Below the pieces are notes generated by a model. It was not told where the DNA came from, ran no database searches, and saw only the letters and a list, made by a program, of their open reading frames with translations. 64,000 nucleotides of DNA, from the NCBI GenBank assembly GCA_018673255.1, contig JABHDC010000106.1:1-64000 (forward strand), given 5' to 3'. Origin of the DNA: Gemmatimonadota bacterium. GTDB lineage: Bacteria > Latescibacterota > UBA2968 > UBA8231. The position numbers were made by a program, and so were the translations under genes. Below are positions 55,541 through 64,000 of the stretch, piece after piece. Numbering within the stretch: the stretch's first letter is position 1; every line of letters starts with the position of its first letter.

Positions 55541-56577
55541 AGATTCTCCGTCTCATCCTGCCCGGTCTCGGTCTGCTGTTACTGGGGTATCTTGTGGGAA
55601 CCCTCGGCCTGGGTGAGATCCTCGGGAATCTGACGGTGATGAAGTGGGCCTTCCCGCTCGTGCTCCTGCTGGCCACTGGCTGGCACGTGACCAACACGAT
55701 CGCGTGGTCCTTCGCCTTTCCCTCCGGCGCCTTCCGTCCGCCACTGACGACACTGATCCGGGCGAAACTGGCTGGTGAGGCCGTCAATCAGCTGACCCCC
55801 CTGGCCAATCTCGGGGGCGAGCCCCTCAAGGCGTTCCTGTTGCGGCAGCAGTCCCCCACCTCCCGAGGGTTGGCCTCCGTCGTCATCAACAAGACGGCAC
55901 AGGTCTTCACCGGACTCGCCTTCACCGCCATCGGGCTGTTGCTGGTCGTCCTCCACTGGGAATTGCCTCAGGCGCTGCCAGTGCCTGTTCAGGGCGGTCT
56001 GCTGCTCCTGTTCGCAATCGGCACCCTGCTTCTGTGGGCGATCGTGCGCAAGCAACGGCATATGTTCACATCCCTGCTCCGCTTCCTCAAGCGTTTTGGT
56101 CTGCGCCCGGAAGCCCTCGAGAGCCGGATGACCAAGGCGGGCCGAATCGATGAGAACATCTCCCGATTCTACTCCGAGTCGAAGGGGCGGTTCTGTCTCG
56201 TCATGCTCTTCCACGCATTCGGCTGGATGCTGGGCGCCTGCGAGACCTACGTCATCCTTCGCGCGCTGGGTGCGACCATCGAGTTTGACGTCGCATTCCT
56301 GATCACGTCCCTCACCCTGCTGATCAACAGCCTCTTCTTCTTCATGCCTTCCAACATCGGCGTCCTGGAGGGTGGACAGGTCTTCCTCTTCATCACCCTC
56401 GGCCTGAATCCGGCCATGGGACTGTCGCTGGGCATCATCAAGCGGATGCGGAAGATCTTCTGGATCGGTCTCGGCTGGCTCTTCCTGACGCAGCTGAGCC
56501 GCTCCCTGGGATCTCTCGGCAACTTCGTGGCGTCGGATGAGTCTGACATGCGTTTGGCAGTCAGGGATGCCGGATGA
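55537..56577 (+). CDS. UPF0104/lysylphosphatidylglycerol-synthase-TM family membrane protein
   Basis: A 346-residue polytopic protein of about eight membrane helices, similar to the membrane part of MprF and to YbhN/UPF0104 proteins implicated in lipid flipping or transport. Motifs include AKLAGEAVNQLTPLANLGGE (the conserved N-x-x-x-P segment), PLKAFLLRQQSPTS and FFFMPSNIGVLEGGQVFLF, close to the family MPgg-G-E-G motif. It starts at a GTG sharing bases with the upstream stop. A lipid-flippase role for the product of the preceding enzyme is inferred. Confidence 0.85.
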   Translation: MKILRLILPGLGLLLLGYLVGTLGLGEILGNLTVMKWAFPLVLLLATGWHVTNTIAWSFAFPSGAFRPPLTTLIRAKLAGEAVNQLTPLANLGGEPLKAFLLRQQSPTSRGLASVVINKTAQVFTGLAFTAIGLLLVVLHWELPQALPVPVQGGLLLLFAIGTLLLWAIVRKQRHMFTSLLRFLKRFGLRPEALESRMTKAGRIDENISRFYSESKGRFCLVMLFHAFGWMLGACETYVILRALGATIEFDVAFLITSLTLLINSLFFFMPSNIGVLEGGQVFLFITLGLNPAMGLSLGIIKRMRKIFWIGLGWLFLTQLSRSLGSLGNFVASDESDMRLAVRDAG

Positions 56578-57968
56578 TCAGACCTGTGACCAGACTGACA
56601 TGTGAGCAGAGGATGAGGCGGTGGTGCAGATGCCTCATCGTCACCACCGGCCTCCTGTCCCTGCCAGGTGACAGTGTGGCTGAATCGGCGAAGTACGACC
56701 TGCCCACTCTGATCCAACGGGCCCTGCAGCACAACGCGCGGATCATGGAAGGCCGTGCCGAAGTCGATGAGGCACGCGCCCAGCTGCGTGAAGCCACCAG
56801 CGCCTTCATCCTCCCCCGCCTGCGGCTGGAAAGTGTCAGCGGCCTGGTACCTGACGCGGAAGGTGATATCTACAACCCACCCAGCGACACCTCGGGGGTT
56901 CGTGCACTGGGTCCCTTCGCCCGCGCCGAACTCGAGTTCGTCCAGCCTCTCTACACCTTCGGCCTGCTGAGCAATCTTCGCCGCGCCGCCCGCGCCGGTG
57001 TCGACCTTGAGCGCGCCTATCTGGCTGGCGATGAAGTCGCGGTGACCCACGAAGTAAAGGAACTCTACTTCGGTCTCCTCCTGGTTCAGGATCTGAGCGC
57101 CCTGGCGCGGCGTCTCAGAGAAGAACTCGCCCAATGGGAGGATGAAGTGACCCTGGACAACCCCGACATCCCGCTGTCGGCGCCCTACAAGCTGGAGTTG
57201 GCCCTGCTGGAACTGGACCATCGTTCCCAAGAGCTGGATGACGCATTGCGTCTGGCTCACGGCGCGCTGGCGTATCAGGTAGGTTTGCCGCAGGACGAGC
57301 ACATTACGCTCGAAGAGGATGTACTGCGCCCGACCAGCGTCGTATTGCCGCCGGTGGAACAGTTGTATTCTCGAGCCCTGCGTCAACGACCGGAGTGGCG
57401 CCAGTTGCAGGCCGGATTGGCCGCACGCCACGCCCAGGAACGTGCCGCACGCAGTGCCTACTACCCGCAGATCTTCGTGGCCGGTGGTATACGCTACGCC
57501 ATCGCACCGGGTCGGACGGATCAGCACAATCCGTTCGTAAAGGATGAGTTCAATCTGTTCAATGGCGGGCTCTTTCTCGGCATCCGACAGTCTTTCGAAT
57601 GGGGATTGCTGGGGGCCGATCTTGACAAGGCACGGGCAAAACGGCGCCAGCTCGAGGCTGTAGAGACCACCGCCGCACAAGGCATTCGGGTCGAAGTGCG
57701 TCAGGCATACGATGCCTTCGCACTGACGCAGTCCTCCCTTGTCAGGACCCGTAAAGCACGTAATCTGACGCGTGAGTGGATTCAGCTGGCACAGGATGAA
57801 TACGACCTGGATCCCGGTTCCGTGAAGGAGCTGATCAGTGCTTTCGAGGCCCTGGCAGGCTCTGAGGAGGCCTACTACCGGGCGATGTACGAGGCCAATC
57901 TGTCTCTGGCTGACCTGGAGCGAACGATCGGTGGTGGCCCTCTCACCGAGACGGCAGCTACCCCATGA
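56574..57968 (+). CDS. TolC-family outer-membrane efflux protein
   Basis: A 464-residue protein with an N-terminal signal (RRWCRCLIVTTGLLSLPG, cleavage probably near SVAES). The TolC repeats are evident: YDLPTLIQRALQHNARIMEG with long helices and FILPRLRLESVSG beta-strands in the first half, and QRPEWRQLQAGLAARHAQER with SAYYPQIFVAGGIRYAI in the second. It is the trimeric outer-membrane exit duct of this operon. ATGA overlaps with both neighbours show tight coupling to the lipid genes, unusual for a housekeeping efflux duct. Confidence 0.9.
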   Translation: MIRPVTRLTCEQRMRRWCRCLIVTTGLLSLPGDSVAESAKYDLPTLIQRALQHNARIMEGRAEVDEARAQLREATSAFILPRLRLESVSGLVPDAEGDIYNPPSDTSGVRALGPFARAELEFVQPLYTFGLLSNLRRAARAGVDLERAYLAGDEVAVTHEVKELYFGLLLVQDLSALARRLREELAQWEDEVTLDNPDIPLSAPYKLELALLELDHRSQELDDALRLAHGALAYQVGLPQDEHITLEEDVLRPTSVVLPPVEQLYSRALRQRPEWRQLQAGLAARHAQERAARSAYYPQIFVAGGIRYAIAPGRTDQHNPFVKDEFNLFNGGLFLGIRQSFEWGLLGADLDKARAKRRQLEAVETTAAQGIRVEVRQAYDAFALTQSSLVRTRKARNLTREWIQLAQDEYDLDPGSVKELISAFEALAGSEEAYYRAMYEANLSLADLERTIGGGPLTETAATP

Positions 57969-59314
57969 GGTTGAGTTCTGACATCACTCGTCGGCGCCTT
58001 TCCAACTGTGGCTCTGCTCGGGCTTCAGCCCTCGTTCTGGCCTGCGTGTTCCTTCTGGCCGGAACGACGCCAGCTCTGGCCGCTCGAGCCGAGGGGCACA
58101 CCTGGTTTGTGGGTCAACTCGAACACGCCAATCGAGCCCGGAGCCAGGTACACCCAAACAGCCTGGCCGCCGATCTGGTCGACCGTCTCTGCGATATCAG
58201 TGATTTCACTGACCGTGCCTATGGCGACTACCTCGAACGATCTCTCGAGGACTACGAACAGTTCCTGCCACCTGAGAAACTGGCGCATCTTATCCAACGC
58301 CATCGGGAGCGCCTGCACGAGACCGTCAGAGCTCGTCTGGTCCGCGATCTGTCCACCTGGATCGTCGTATCCGGCGAGGACGATTTCCAACTGATCGAAG
58401 CAAGCTTCGACGGCGAGCACGGCAAGGTCACCGTCGCCAGCACAGACCACCGAATGGTCTTGCACCTGCGGCGGCGCGATGGCAACTGGCGTGTTGTGGA
58501 TGCGAGCGAAGATCACCGCACCCTGACCGAGCACTTCCAGAGCCTGGTCAGCGATATCCTTGACCGGGACTATTCGTTCGCCGTGCTGCAGGCACGCCTG
58601 CAGGGCCGCGAGGATATCGTGATCGAGGATTTCGCCCAGGCGACACCCGGCACGCTGCCCGAAGGCTGGGGATGGCGCCAGAAGCGTGATGATCGCAAGG
58701 CCAAGCTCTACCGGGTGCGCGAGACCGCCAACAAGCGCTATCTGGCCGCACAGGATACGGGTGCTTCAGTGATCCTGCTGAAATGGTCGCACTGGAATCC
58801 GCGCACCTATCCGATCATGACCTGGTGCTGGCGTGCAGATGTCTTGCCCCCCGGTGGCGACGAACGTTTCACACATACCAATGACAGCGCCGCCGGCATC
58901 TACGTCATCTACAGCCAGAACTGGCTGGGACTTCCCCGGCAGATCAAGTACGTCTGGAGCACAACCCTACCCGAGGGCACCGTCGACCGTCGAGACATGA
59001 TTGCACGCCCGTATTTCTTCGTCCTCGAGAGCGGCGAAGCACGTGCCGGTGAGTGGGTCTTCGAGATGACAGACGTCGAGGCAAACTACCAAAGGGTTTT
59101 CGGCTCGAGGCCGAAGGATCGCACACTCGGCATCGGTCTTCTGACGGACGCCAACTCGACCGATTCCTATGCTGAAGCTTATTACGCCGACATCCGAGTC
59201 TGGTCCCGTGAAGCACGCGATGAGGGGCGGATCGCCGACTACTGCGGCGATCTGCGGGAACCCGCCAACGGGGATGACGGTCATAGCCGCATCACAACTG
59301 CGGGAGAAGAATAG
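57965..59314 (+). CDS. MlaC-like/DUF3047 fusion protein, exported
   Basis: A 449-residue periplasmic protein with signal peptide (ASALVLACVFLLAGTTPALA-ARA). Residues about 40-195 match the MlaC/Ttg2D lipid-carrier fold (ISDFTDRAYGDYLE, FLPPEKLAHLIQRHRERL, VRDLSTWIVV, NWRVVDASEDHRTLTEHF). From about 215 a DUF3047-type beta-sandwich follows (VIEDFAQATPGTLPEGWGWR, MTWCWRADVLPPGGD, DSAAGIYVIYSQNW, IKYVWSTTLPEG). A single chain with both is unusual and suggests that DUF3047 also handles the same lipid. It overlaps the TolC gene by four bases and lies directly before a second MlaC gene. Confidence 0.78.
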   Translation: MRLSSDITRRRLSNCGSARASALVLACVFLLAGTTPALAARAEGHTWFVGQLEHANRARSQVHPNSLAADLVDRLCDISDFTDRAYGDYLERSLEDYEQFLPPEKLAHLIQRHRERLHETVRARLVRDLSTWIVVSGEDDFQLIEASFDGEHGKVTVASTDHRMVLHLRRRDGNWRVVDASEDHRTLTEHFQSLVSDILDRDYSFAVLQARLQGREDIVIEDFAQATPGTLPEGWGWRQKRDDRKAKLYRVRETANKRYLAAQDTGASVILLKWSHWNPRTYPIMTWCWRADVLPPGGDERFTHTNDSAAGIYVIYSQNWLGLPRQIKYVWSTTLPEGTVDRRDMIARPYFFVLESGEARAGEWVFEMTDVEANYQRVFGSRPKDRTLGIGLLTDANSTDSYAEAYYADIRVWSREARDEGRIADYCGDLREPANGDDGHSRITTAGEE

Positions 59315-59941
59315 ATGAAAAATGTGATGGTGTACCTCGCCCTCGTGGCGTGTTGTCTTGTGAGTACCGCACGGGTGGGCGCCAGTGAGCGACCGGCGCC
59401 CACAGCATTCCTGCGTGACCTGGACACGAAAGTCCAAGCCATCGTCCGGGCTGAGGGAGGCGACAGTCTCTCGACTCAAGAGAATGCCCACGTGCGCAGT
59501 CTGATCAATCAAGCCTTCGATTTCCAGGAACTGAGCCGCCTGTCCCTTGGCAAGCACTGGAGTGGACGCACGGCCGAAGAGCAGACCGAATTCGTCGCAA
59601 TCTATCAGGGCATTATCGAACGGCGAAACTTCGATATCTTCGTCGAGTATTACCGGCAGGGCGACATCAGTTATGTGCAGGAGGCGATCGATGATTCCGG
59701 TCGTGCCCGTGTGGAGGCCCAGGTCCCCATGAAGCGAGAGACGAAACAGATCGTCTACGCACTGCACTCCCCCGAAGCCGGTGAGCAGTGGCGCATCTAC
59801 GATCTGTCGATTGATGGTGCCAGCACCGTCGATGGCAATCGGCGCACATACGGGCGTTACATCACCCGGCACTCTTTCGACAAGCTGATGGAACGGCTGC
59901 GGGCACAACTGTCGCAGCTGCAAGACAGCGATTCCCAGTAG
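59315..59941 (+). CDS. MlaC-family periplasmic lipid-carrier protein
   Basis: A 208-residue exported protein (VMVYLALVACCLVSTARVGA signal). Core: INQAFDFQELSRLSLGKHWS, TAEEQTEFVAIYQGIIERRN, VPMKRETKQIVYALHSPEAG, WRIYDLSIDGASTVDGNRRT and YITRHSFDKLMERLRAQL, the classic Ttg2/MlaC pattern also seen in hopanoid-associated HpnM. It would shuttle lipid between membranes. The ATG directly follows the previous stop, and the MMPL gene starts 20 bases downstream, giving an HpnM-HpnN-like pair. Confidence 0.9.
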   Translation: MKNVMVYLALVACCLVSTARVGASERPAPTAFLRDLDTKVQAIVRAEGGDSLSTQENAHVRSLINQAFDFQELSRLSLGKHWSGRTAEEQTEFVAIYQGIIERRNFDIFVEYYRQGDISYVQEAIDDSGRARVEAQVPMKRETKQIVYALHSPEAGEQWRIYDLSIDGASTVDGNRRTYGRYITRHSFDKLMERLRAQLSQLQDSDSQ

Positions 59942-59961
59942 CCATCCAGACAGGCACCCAC

Positions 59962-62340
59962 ATGCGCAAGTACGAACGAATCGTCCACTACGTCTATCAC
60001 CATCACATCAGCATCATTCTGGTGTCACTGGTGCTGTCGATCGTGGCCGGCTCCTTCGCCGCGCAACTGAAGATCAAGGCAGATTCGGCGAATCTGCTCC
60101 CTGACGATTACATCAGCGTCAGTGAGCTGAATCGCATCAAGGAGCGTGTCGGTGGCATCGGCCCGCTGATGGTGATCGTCAACGGCGATGATCTGGCAGC
60201 CTGTGTCGACTTCATGCACGCCCTGGCGGACTCACTCGAGGGCAGTTCGCTCATCAGTTCCGTCATCCGGGGTCGCTCGGCGGAAGTAGAATTCCTGAGC
60301 CAGAATCGACTCCTCTACATGGATCTTGAGGACCTGAGTGACCTGCATGGTCGCGTCGCCGACAAGATCGAACTCGAGACGCTGAAGAAGAATCCCTTCT
60401 ACATGGGGTTCGAGGAAGAAGAGGAAGACCCTCTCGACGTCAGTGACATCGAGGCGAAGTACGAACACTACGAACTCACGGGCTACGAACGTGACTACTA
60501 CCTGACGGAAGAGGGCAATGGCGTCATCCTGCGCCTGTATCCCACGGGTGTCATTACAGACGTCAAGTTCACCAAGAAATTGCTGGGTCACCTCGACCGC
60601 GTCATCGCCGACCTGGACGCCAAGCGATATCACCCGAGTCTCGAGGTCAATTACAAGGGCAGCTTCAAGAACGCATCGACGCAATACACCGTCGTCCTCC
60701 AGGATCTGAAGTCCTCGGCACTCTACGCCTTCCTTGGTGTCATCGTCCTCATCAGCCTCTATTTCCGGCGTCTGCTGTCGCCCTTGTTCATCGTCTTTCC
60801 GCTGCTGATGAGCCTGTCGTGGACATTCGGCGTCACCTATCTGGTCATCGGCAACCTGAACCAGATCACCGTCTGCCTCTTTGCGATCCTCTTCGGACTG
60901 GGGATCGACTTCGGTATCCACATCTTTGCACGATATCGGGAAGCGCGTCGCCGCGGCGTGGATATCGAACTGGCGTTGGTGGAGACCGTCTGTCATACGG
61001 GCAGTGCGCTGACAACCACAGCCGTCACGACTGCTGTCGCCTTCTATTCTCTCTTGTTCTCAGACTTCAAGGGATTCAGCGAGTTTGGTTTCATCGTCGG
61101 CACGGGCATCATGTTCTCCCTGGTGGCCATGGTCGTGGTCTGCCCTGCCTTCATCGTCCTGGCGGAGCGCTTGTCACTCATCCGCCTGCAGCAGGCCAGT
61201 GTCCCCGAACATCTGATCCGGCGTGGACGGTATCCGGTCCCCCACCTGACAGTTCTGCTGGCTGTGGTGATCACCGCCTTCTCCGTCTACCACATCAGCG
61301 ATCTAAGCTTCGAATACGACTTCAAGAAGCTGAAGCCAAAGGTCGAGGAGACGGGCACACAGGCATCTCTGCCCGACAAGTTGAAGGAGACCCGCTCGCC
61401 GGCGATCGTCCTCACGGAGAATCGCGAAGAGGCCATGGCCGTGGTTGCCGAGGTCGAACGAATCCGCGCCGAACGCGGTGACAGTTCCACCGTATTGTCC
61501 GTGCAATCCGTGTATTCCTTCCTGCCCAAGGACCAGGACGAGAAACTGATCCTGGTCGCGGATCTTCGTCGCATGATCGATGCCAACATCGACTTGCTCG
61601 ACGATCAGGACAGGACGCGCGTCGATTCGCTGCGGCGTTACCTGGATGTGAAGGAGTTGTCACTCACCGATCTACCGACGGATATGACCAAGAGTTTCTC
61701 GAGCAAGGATGGCGCGATCCTGAACTTCGTGCAGATCAATGCGTCCGTCCCGCTGCGTGACGGACGCAACTCGATCGCCTTCGCTCGTGAAGTGAAGATC
61801 ATCGAGACCGATCTGGGCACCTTCTACGCCTCGAGCCCGCACATCATCTTTGCTGAGATGCTCGAATTGATGCTCGATGACGCCGTGATCGCCGTCATCG
61901 TCACTCTGCTGGTCGTGAGTATTGTGCTGATCATCGACCTGGGCAGCTTCCTGAGTGCGGCCATGGTCCTGACGCCCTTGCTCACAGCCCTGGCCTGGGT
62001 GACCGGGTTCATGTATCTGTTCGACTTCCGCATCAACATCTACAACATGGTCGCCTTCCCAACCATCATCGGTATGGGCATCGACAATGCGGTGCATGTC
62101 TTCCACCGCTATCGTGAAGCAGGACCCGGCTCACTGCGCCTTGTCCTGCGCACGACAGGAACGGCCTTGATGGCGACGACCCTGACGACGATGGTGGGTT
62201 TCGCCGGCCTGGTTCCGGCCCATCATCCAGCGCTGTATTGGATTGGTGCGGTCTCGCTGCTGGGGTTGGGTTGTGCATTCATTTCAGCCGTCACGATCCT
62301 GCCAGCACTCCTCCAGTTGCGCGAGGGGCGCTCGAACTGA
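59962..62340 (+). CDS. MMPL/RND-family lipid transporter (HpnN-like)
   Basis: A 792-residue inner-membrane transporter of the RND superfamily with two repeats: a single helix, a periplasmic porter domain, then a five-helix block. The first block contains CLFAILFGLGIDFGIHIFAR and the second MVAFPTIIGMGIDNAVHVFH, both with the G-x-x-x-D/N proton-relay motif of MMPL proteins, and paired STGTALTTT/TTGTALMATTLTT helices. No TatA or MFP subunit is present, so MlaC and TolC homologues in the operon are the likely partners. A bidirectional terminator lies after the stop. Confidence 0.9.
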   Translation: MRKYERIVHYVYHHHISIILVSLVLSIVAGSFAAQLKIKADSANLLPDDYISVSELNRIKERVGGIGPLMVIVNGDDLAACVDFMHALADSLEGSSLISSVIRGRSAEVEFLSQNRLLYMDLEDLSDLHGRVADKIELETLKKNPFYMGFEEEEEDPLDVSDIEAKYEHYELTGYERDYYLTEEGNGVILRLYPTGVITDVKFTKKLLGHLDRVIADLDAKRYHPSLEVNYKGSFKNASTQYTVVLQDLKSSALYAFLGVIVLISLYFRRLLSPLFIVFPLLMSLSWTFGVTYLVIGNLNQITVCLFAILFGLGIDFGIHIFARYREARRRGVDIELALVETVCHTGSALTTTAVTTAVAFYSLLFSDFKGFSEFGFIVGTGIMFSLVAMVVVCPAFIVLAERLSLIRLQQASVPEHLIRRGRYPVPHLTVLLAVVITAFSVYHISDLSFEYDFKKLKPKVEETGTQASLPDKLKETRSPAIVLTENREEAMAVVAEVERIRAERGDSSTVLSVQSVYSFLPKDQDEKLILVADLRRMIDANIDLLDDQDRTRVDSLRRYLDVKELSLTDLPTDMTKSFSSKDGAILNFVQINASVPLRDGRNSIAFAREVKIIETDLGTFYASSPHIIFAEMLELMLDDAVIAVIVTLLVVSIVLIIDLGSFLSAAMVLTPLLTALAWVTGFMYLFDFRINIYNMVAFPTIIGMGIDNAVHVFHRYREAGPGSLRLVLRTTGTALMATTLTTMVGFAGLVPAHHPALYWIGAVSLLGLGCAFISAVTILPALLQLREGRSN

Positions 62341-62373
62341 GGCTTCCCGGGGCATTCTCGCGGATCTAAAAAA

Positions 62374-62407
62374 AAGAATGGCCCGTCGTTGCCGACGGGC
62401 CATTCTT
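62374..62407. terminator. Bidirectional intrinsic terminator
   Basis: AAGAATGGCCCGTCG and its perfect complement form a 15-base stem with loop TTGC. Eight T residues follow on the minus strand (ending the tRNA transcript); on the plus strand TTCATAT follows (ending the lipid operon). Confidence 0.9.
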
Positions 62408-62411
62408 CATA

Positions 62412-62487
62412 TGGAGCGGGAGACGAGACTCGAACTCGCGACAACCACGTTGGCAACGTGGGGCTCTACCAACTGAGCTACTCCCGC
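62412..62487 (-). tRNA. tRNA-Gly (anticodon GCC)
   Basis: A minus-strand cloverleaf: acceptor GCGGGAG/CTCCCGC, D-arm GCTCAGTTGGTAGAGC, anticodon stem CCACG/CGTGG around loop TTGCCAA (anticodon GCC), T-arm GCGAG-TTCGAGT-CTCGT, with discriminator T and encoded CCA (62414-62412). It is 76 nucleotides including CCA. The promoter is at 62503-62531 and the terminator immediately downstream. Confidence 0.96.
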
Positions 62488-62502
62488 TCAAAGCAGAAAA
62501 GG

Positions 62503-62531
62503 AATATAGAGGTGACCAAAAAAAGCGTCAA
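62503..62531 (-). promoter_or_regulatory. Sigma70-like promoter for tRNA-Gly
   Basis: On the minus strand TTGACG (62531-62526) and TATATT (62508-62503), separated by 17 bases. Initiation near 62496 would leave a leader of about nine bases before the tRNA. The promoter overlaps the GTG start (62512) of the opposite-strand gene. Confidence 0.7.
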
Positions 62532-64000
62532 GATGGCTCTGCTCTTCTGCGGGACTCTCTGGTTGTCGTCAGCGGCATGCTCGCCCCCATCCGACTCCGG
62601 TCTGTCACCGGCGCAGCAGCGAGCCCGCTGGCACAGCAGCCAGGGTGTTGTCTACATGGACCAGCACAATTATACGCGGGGCCGAACAGAATTTGAGCAG
62701 GCTCTGGGGCTGGATCCCGACTACGCCACGGCGCACGCCAACCTCGGCATCGCCTTCTACAGCCTGGGGAAATACGATAGTGCCCGGGCTGAACTGGTCG
62801 CCTGTTTGGGTCTGGACCCGGAGCATCTGCACGCCAACTACACCCTGGGCCTGATCGACCACGCGCAGGGCGGCAACTACGAGCACGCCTTCGCCGCCTT
62901 CACCAAGGTGGCCCAGGCTGATGCCGACGATCCACTGGTCCAGTATTACCTCGGACGGACGTTGTCCAAGCTCAACCGGGCAGACGAGGCCCTGGCAGCG
63001 TATGGACGGGCGATCGCCATGGACCCCAACAATCTCTCCGCTCACTATGCACGGGCCCATGAACTTCGTCAGTTGCGTCGGGACGAAGACTGGCGCGATG
63101 CCCTGGCGGTTTTCGACCGACTCTCACAGGCTGGATTCGAGGGTGTCAGCACGACCTACCAGGGACAGGGCAAGTACGCCGAGGCGCTGGCTGAGGGGAG
63201 CTACTCAGAACGCCCGGATGATCGAGCCGGTCCCGTCCTCTTCGACGCTCCGATCCTGATCGCGGGCGCAGCCTCTGTTCATGCCAGCCTCGACGGCGAC
63301 GCGGATGGCACACCGGACCTGCTCGGTATCGATCACGACGGCACGATCCAGCTGTATCGATCTGCTTCAGATCGCTGGCAACCCAGCACCGATTGGCATC
63401 TGCCGACCACCCCTGGCCTGCAGGCGCTTCTGGTAGGTGACGTTGATGATGATGGCGATATCGATCTGATGGCATCCGCCTCCACGACCCAGCTTCTGCG
63501 TCAGCACGATGGCCGCTTCACACCGGAAATCCTGGCCATCGAGGGTGTCGTCAGGGCCTTTGGCGATGTCGATCATGATGGTGACATCGACGTGGTGAGT
63601 CTCAGCGACCGGATGCATCTGTCTGCCGGCGACGGCACGGGCGATTTCGTCGACATCACCGAATCTGCACTGAACACAGGTCTGGAATCGCCGACGAGCG
63701 CCATATTCACCGATAGTGACAATGATCGCGATGTGGATATCCTGGCCGGTGGCCGGCGAATCGCGCTGTATGCCAACAACCGGGATGGCACGCTCACCGA
63801 TGTCGCCGGTCTTCGACAGTTGACGGCCAACCAGACACCGAACCAGACACGTGATCTCGTCGTCGCCGACATCCAGGCTGATGGGTATCTGGATATCGTG
63901 CAGGTCACAGCAACTGGGCTATATGTCTTGACGAATGAGGCCGGCAGCACCTTCACACAATCAGCTCAGATCGCAACGGGTGCCATCCAGACAGCGAGAG
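62512..64000 (+). CDS. TPR and VCBS/FG-GAP-repeat lipoprotein (partial, runs off right edge)
   Basis: An open frame from GTG 62512 to the window end, about 496 residues visible. The signal region ALLFCGTLWLSSAAC is followed by a possible lipobox (SAAC, non-ideal). TPR units run from about residue 45 to 185 (YTRGRTEFEQALGLDPDYAT, SLGKYDSARAELVACLGLDP, QYYLGRTLSKLNRADEALAA). From about 255 the chain carries Ca-binding VCBS/FG-GAP repeats: DVDDDGDIDLMAS, DVDHDGDIDVVSL, DSDNDRDVDILAG. The repeats bind calcium and form propeller-like blades in surface proteins. An ATG at 62533 is an alternative start. Confidence 0.83.
   Translation, partial: MTKKSVKMALLFCGTLWLSSAACSPPSDSGLSPAQQRARWHSSQGVVYMDQHNYTRGRTEFEQALGLDPDYATAHANLGIAFYSLGKYDSARAELVACLGLDPEHLHANYTLGLIDHAQGGNYEHAFAAFTKVAQADADDPLVQYYLGRTLSKLNRADEALAAYGRAIAMDPNNLSAHYARAHELRQLRRDEDWRDALAVFDRLSQAGFEGVSTTYQGQGKYAEALAEGSYSERPDDRAGPVLFDAPILIAGAASVHASLDGDADGTPDLLGIDHDGTIQLYRSASDRWQPSTDWHLPTTPGLQALLVGDVDDDGDIDLMASASTTQLLRQHDGRFTPEILAIEGVVRAFGDVDHDGDIDVVSLSDRMHLSAGDGTGDFVDITESALNTGLESPTSAIFTDSDNDRDVDILAGGRRIALYANNRDGTLTDVAGLRQLTANQTPNQTRDLVVADIQADGYLDIVQVTATGLYVLTNEAGSTFTQSAQIATGAIQTAR

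Overview
This is a GC-rich bacterial chromosome segment packed with genes on both strands. Many neighbours overlap by 1-4 bases (ATGA, GTGA or TGATG junctions). No insertion sequence, prophage, CRISPR array or rRNA operon was seen. Several gene families here (phytanoyl-CoA dioxygenases, mandelate racemase/muconate lactonizing enzymes, Gfo/Idh/MocA dehydrogenases, creatininase, ceramidase-like and heparinase-like enzymes, VCBS-repeat proteins, MlaC/MMPL proteins) are frequent in uncultured marine or soil lineages. They suggest an uncultured Gram-negative bacterium of the FCB/Latescibacterota/Poribacteria type. That placement is inference from gene content only.

Layout. 1-1.7 kb: HDOD protein with a disrupted 3' end, its small partner, and a YkgJ-like cysteine-cluster protein. 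2.0-5.5 kb: a coupled minus-strand operon (L,D-transpeptidase, zinc alcohol dehydrogenase, catalytically degenerate transpeptidase paralogue, ceramidase-like enzyme). 5.6-7.5 kb: alanine-rich lipoprotein, two small membrane proteins and a cNMP-binding protein. 7.6-11.4 kb: glycerophosphodiesterase, archaeal-type phosphoglycerate mutase, RecJ. 11.6-18.5 kb: rsmB-PASTA-rpe, then the conserved ffh-rpsP-rimM-trmD-rplS translation/secretion block. 18.6-21.2 kb: response regulator, phytanoyl-CoA dioxygenase, creatininase, and a 75-residue SelW-like selenoprotein read through an in-frame TGA. 21.2-25.2 kb: a structured leader with mutually exclusive terminator/antiterminator pairings, then an ABC-2 exporter and a lipoprotein hydrolase. 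25.2-31.4 kb: purF, two probable (alpha/alpha)-barrel polysaccharide enzymes and a beta-propeller. 31.1-36.6 kb: glnK, amt, amidohydrolase, polA. 36.8-45.3 kb: ppk2, FAD oxidoreductase and a minus-strand sugar/acid catabolic cluster. 45.4-51.4 kb: metG, M24 peptidase and a UvrA homologue. 51.5-53.2 kb: di-heme cytochrome c and a sugar-phosphate nucleotidyltransferase.

53.2-62.3 kb is the most coherent system. A sigma70-like promoter and a leader hairpin precede seven tightly coupled genes: cytidylyltransferase, CDP-alcohol phosphotransferase, UPF0104 membrane protein, TolC, MlaC-DUF3047 fusion, MlaC and an MMPL/RND transporter. Read as a unit, this looks like synthesis of a CDP-activated polar lipid followed by its export across the envelope.

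The window closes with a bidirectional terminator, tRNA-Gly(GCC) with its promoter, and a TPR/VCBS lipoprotein that runs off the right edge. The two genes absent from ordinary ORF calling are the selenoprotein at 20927-21154 (internal TGA) and the open-ended gene from 62512.
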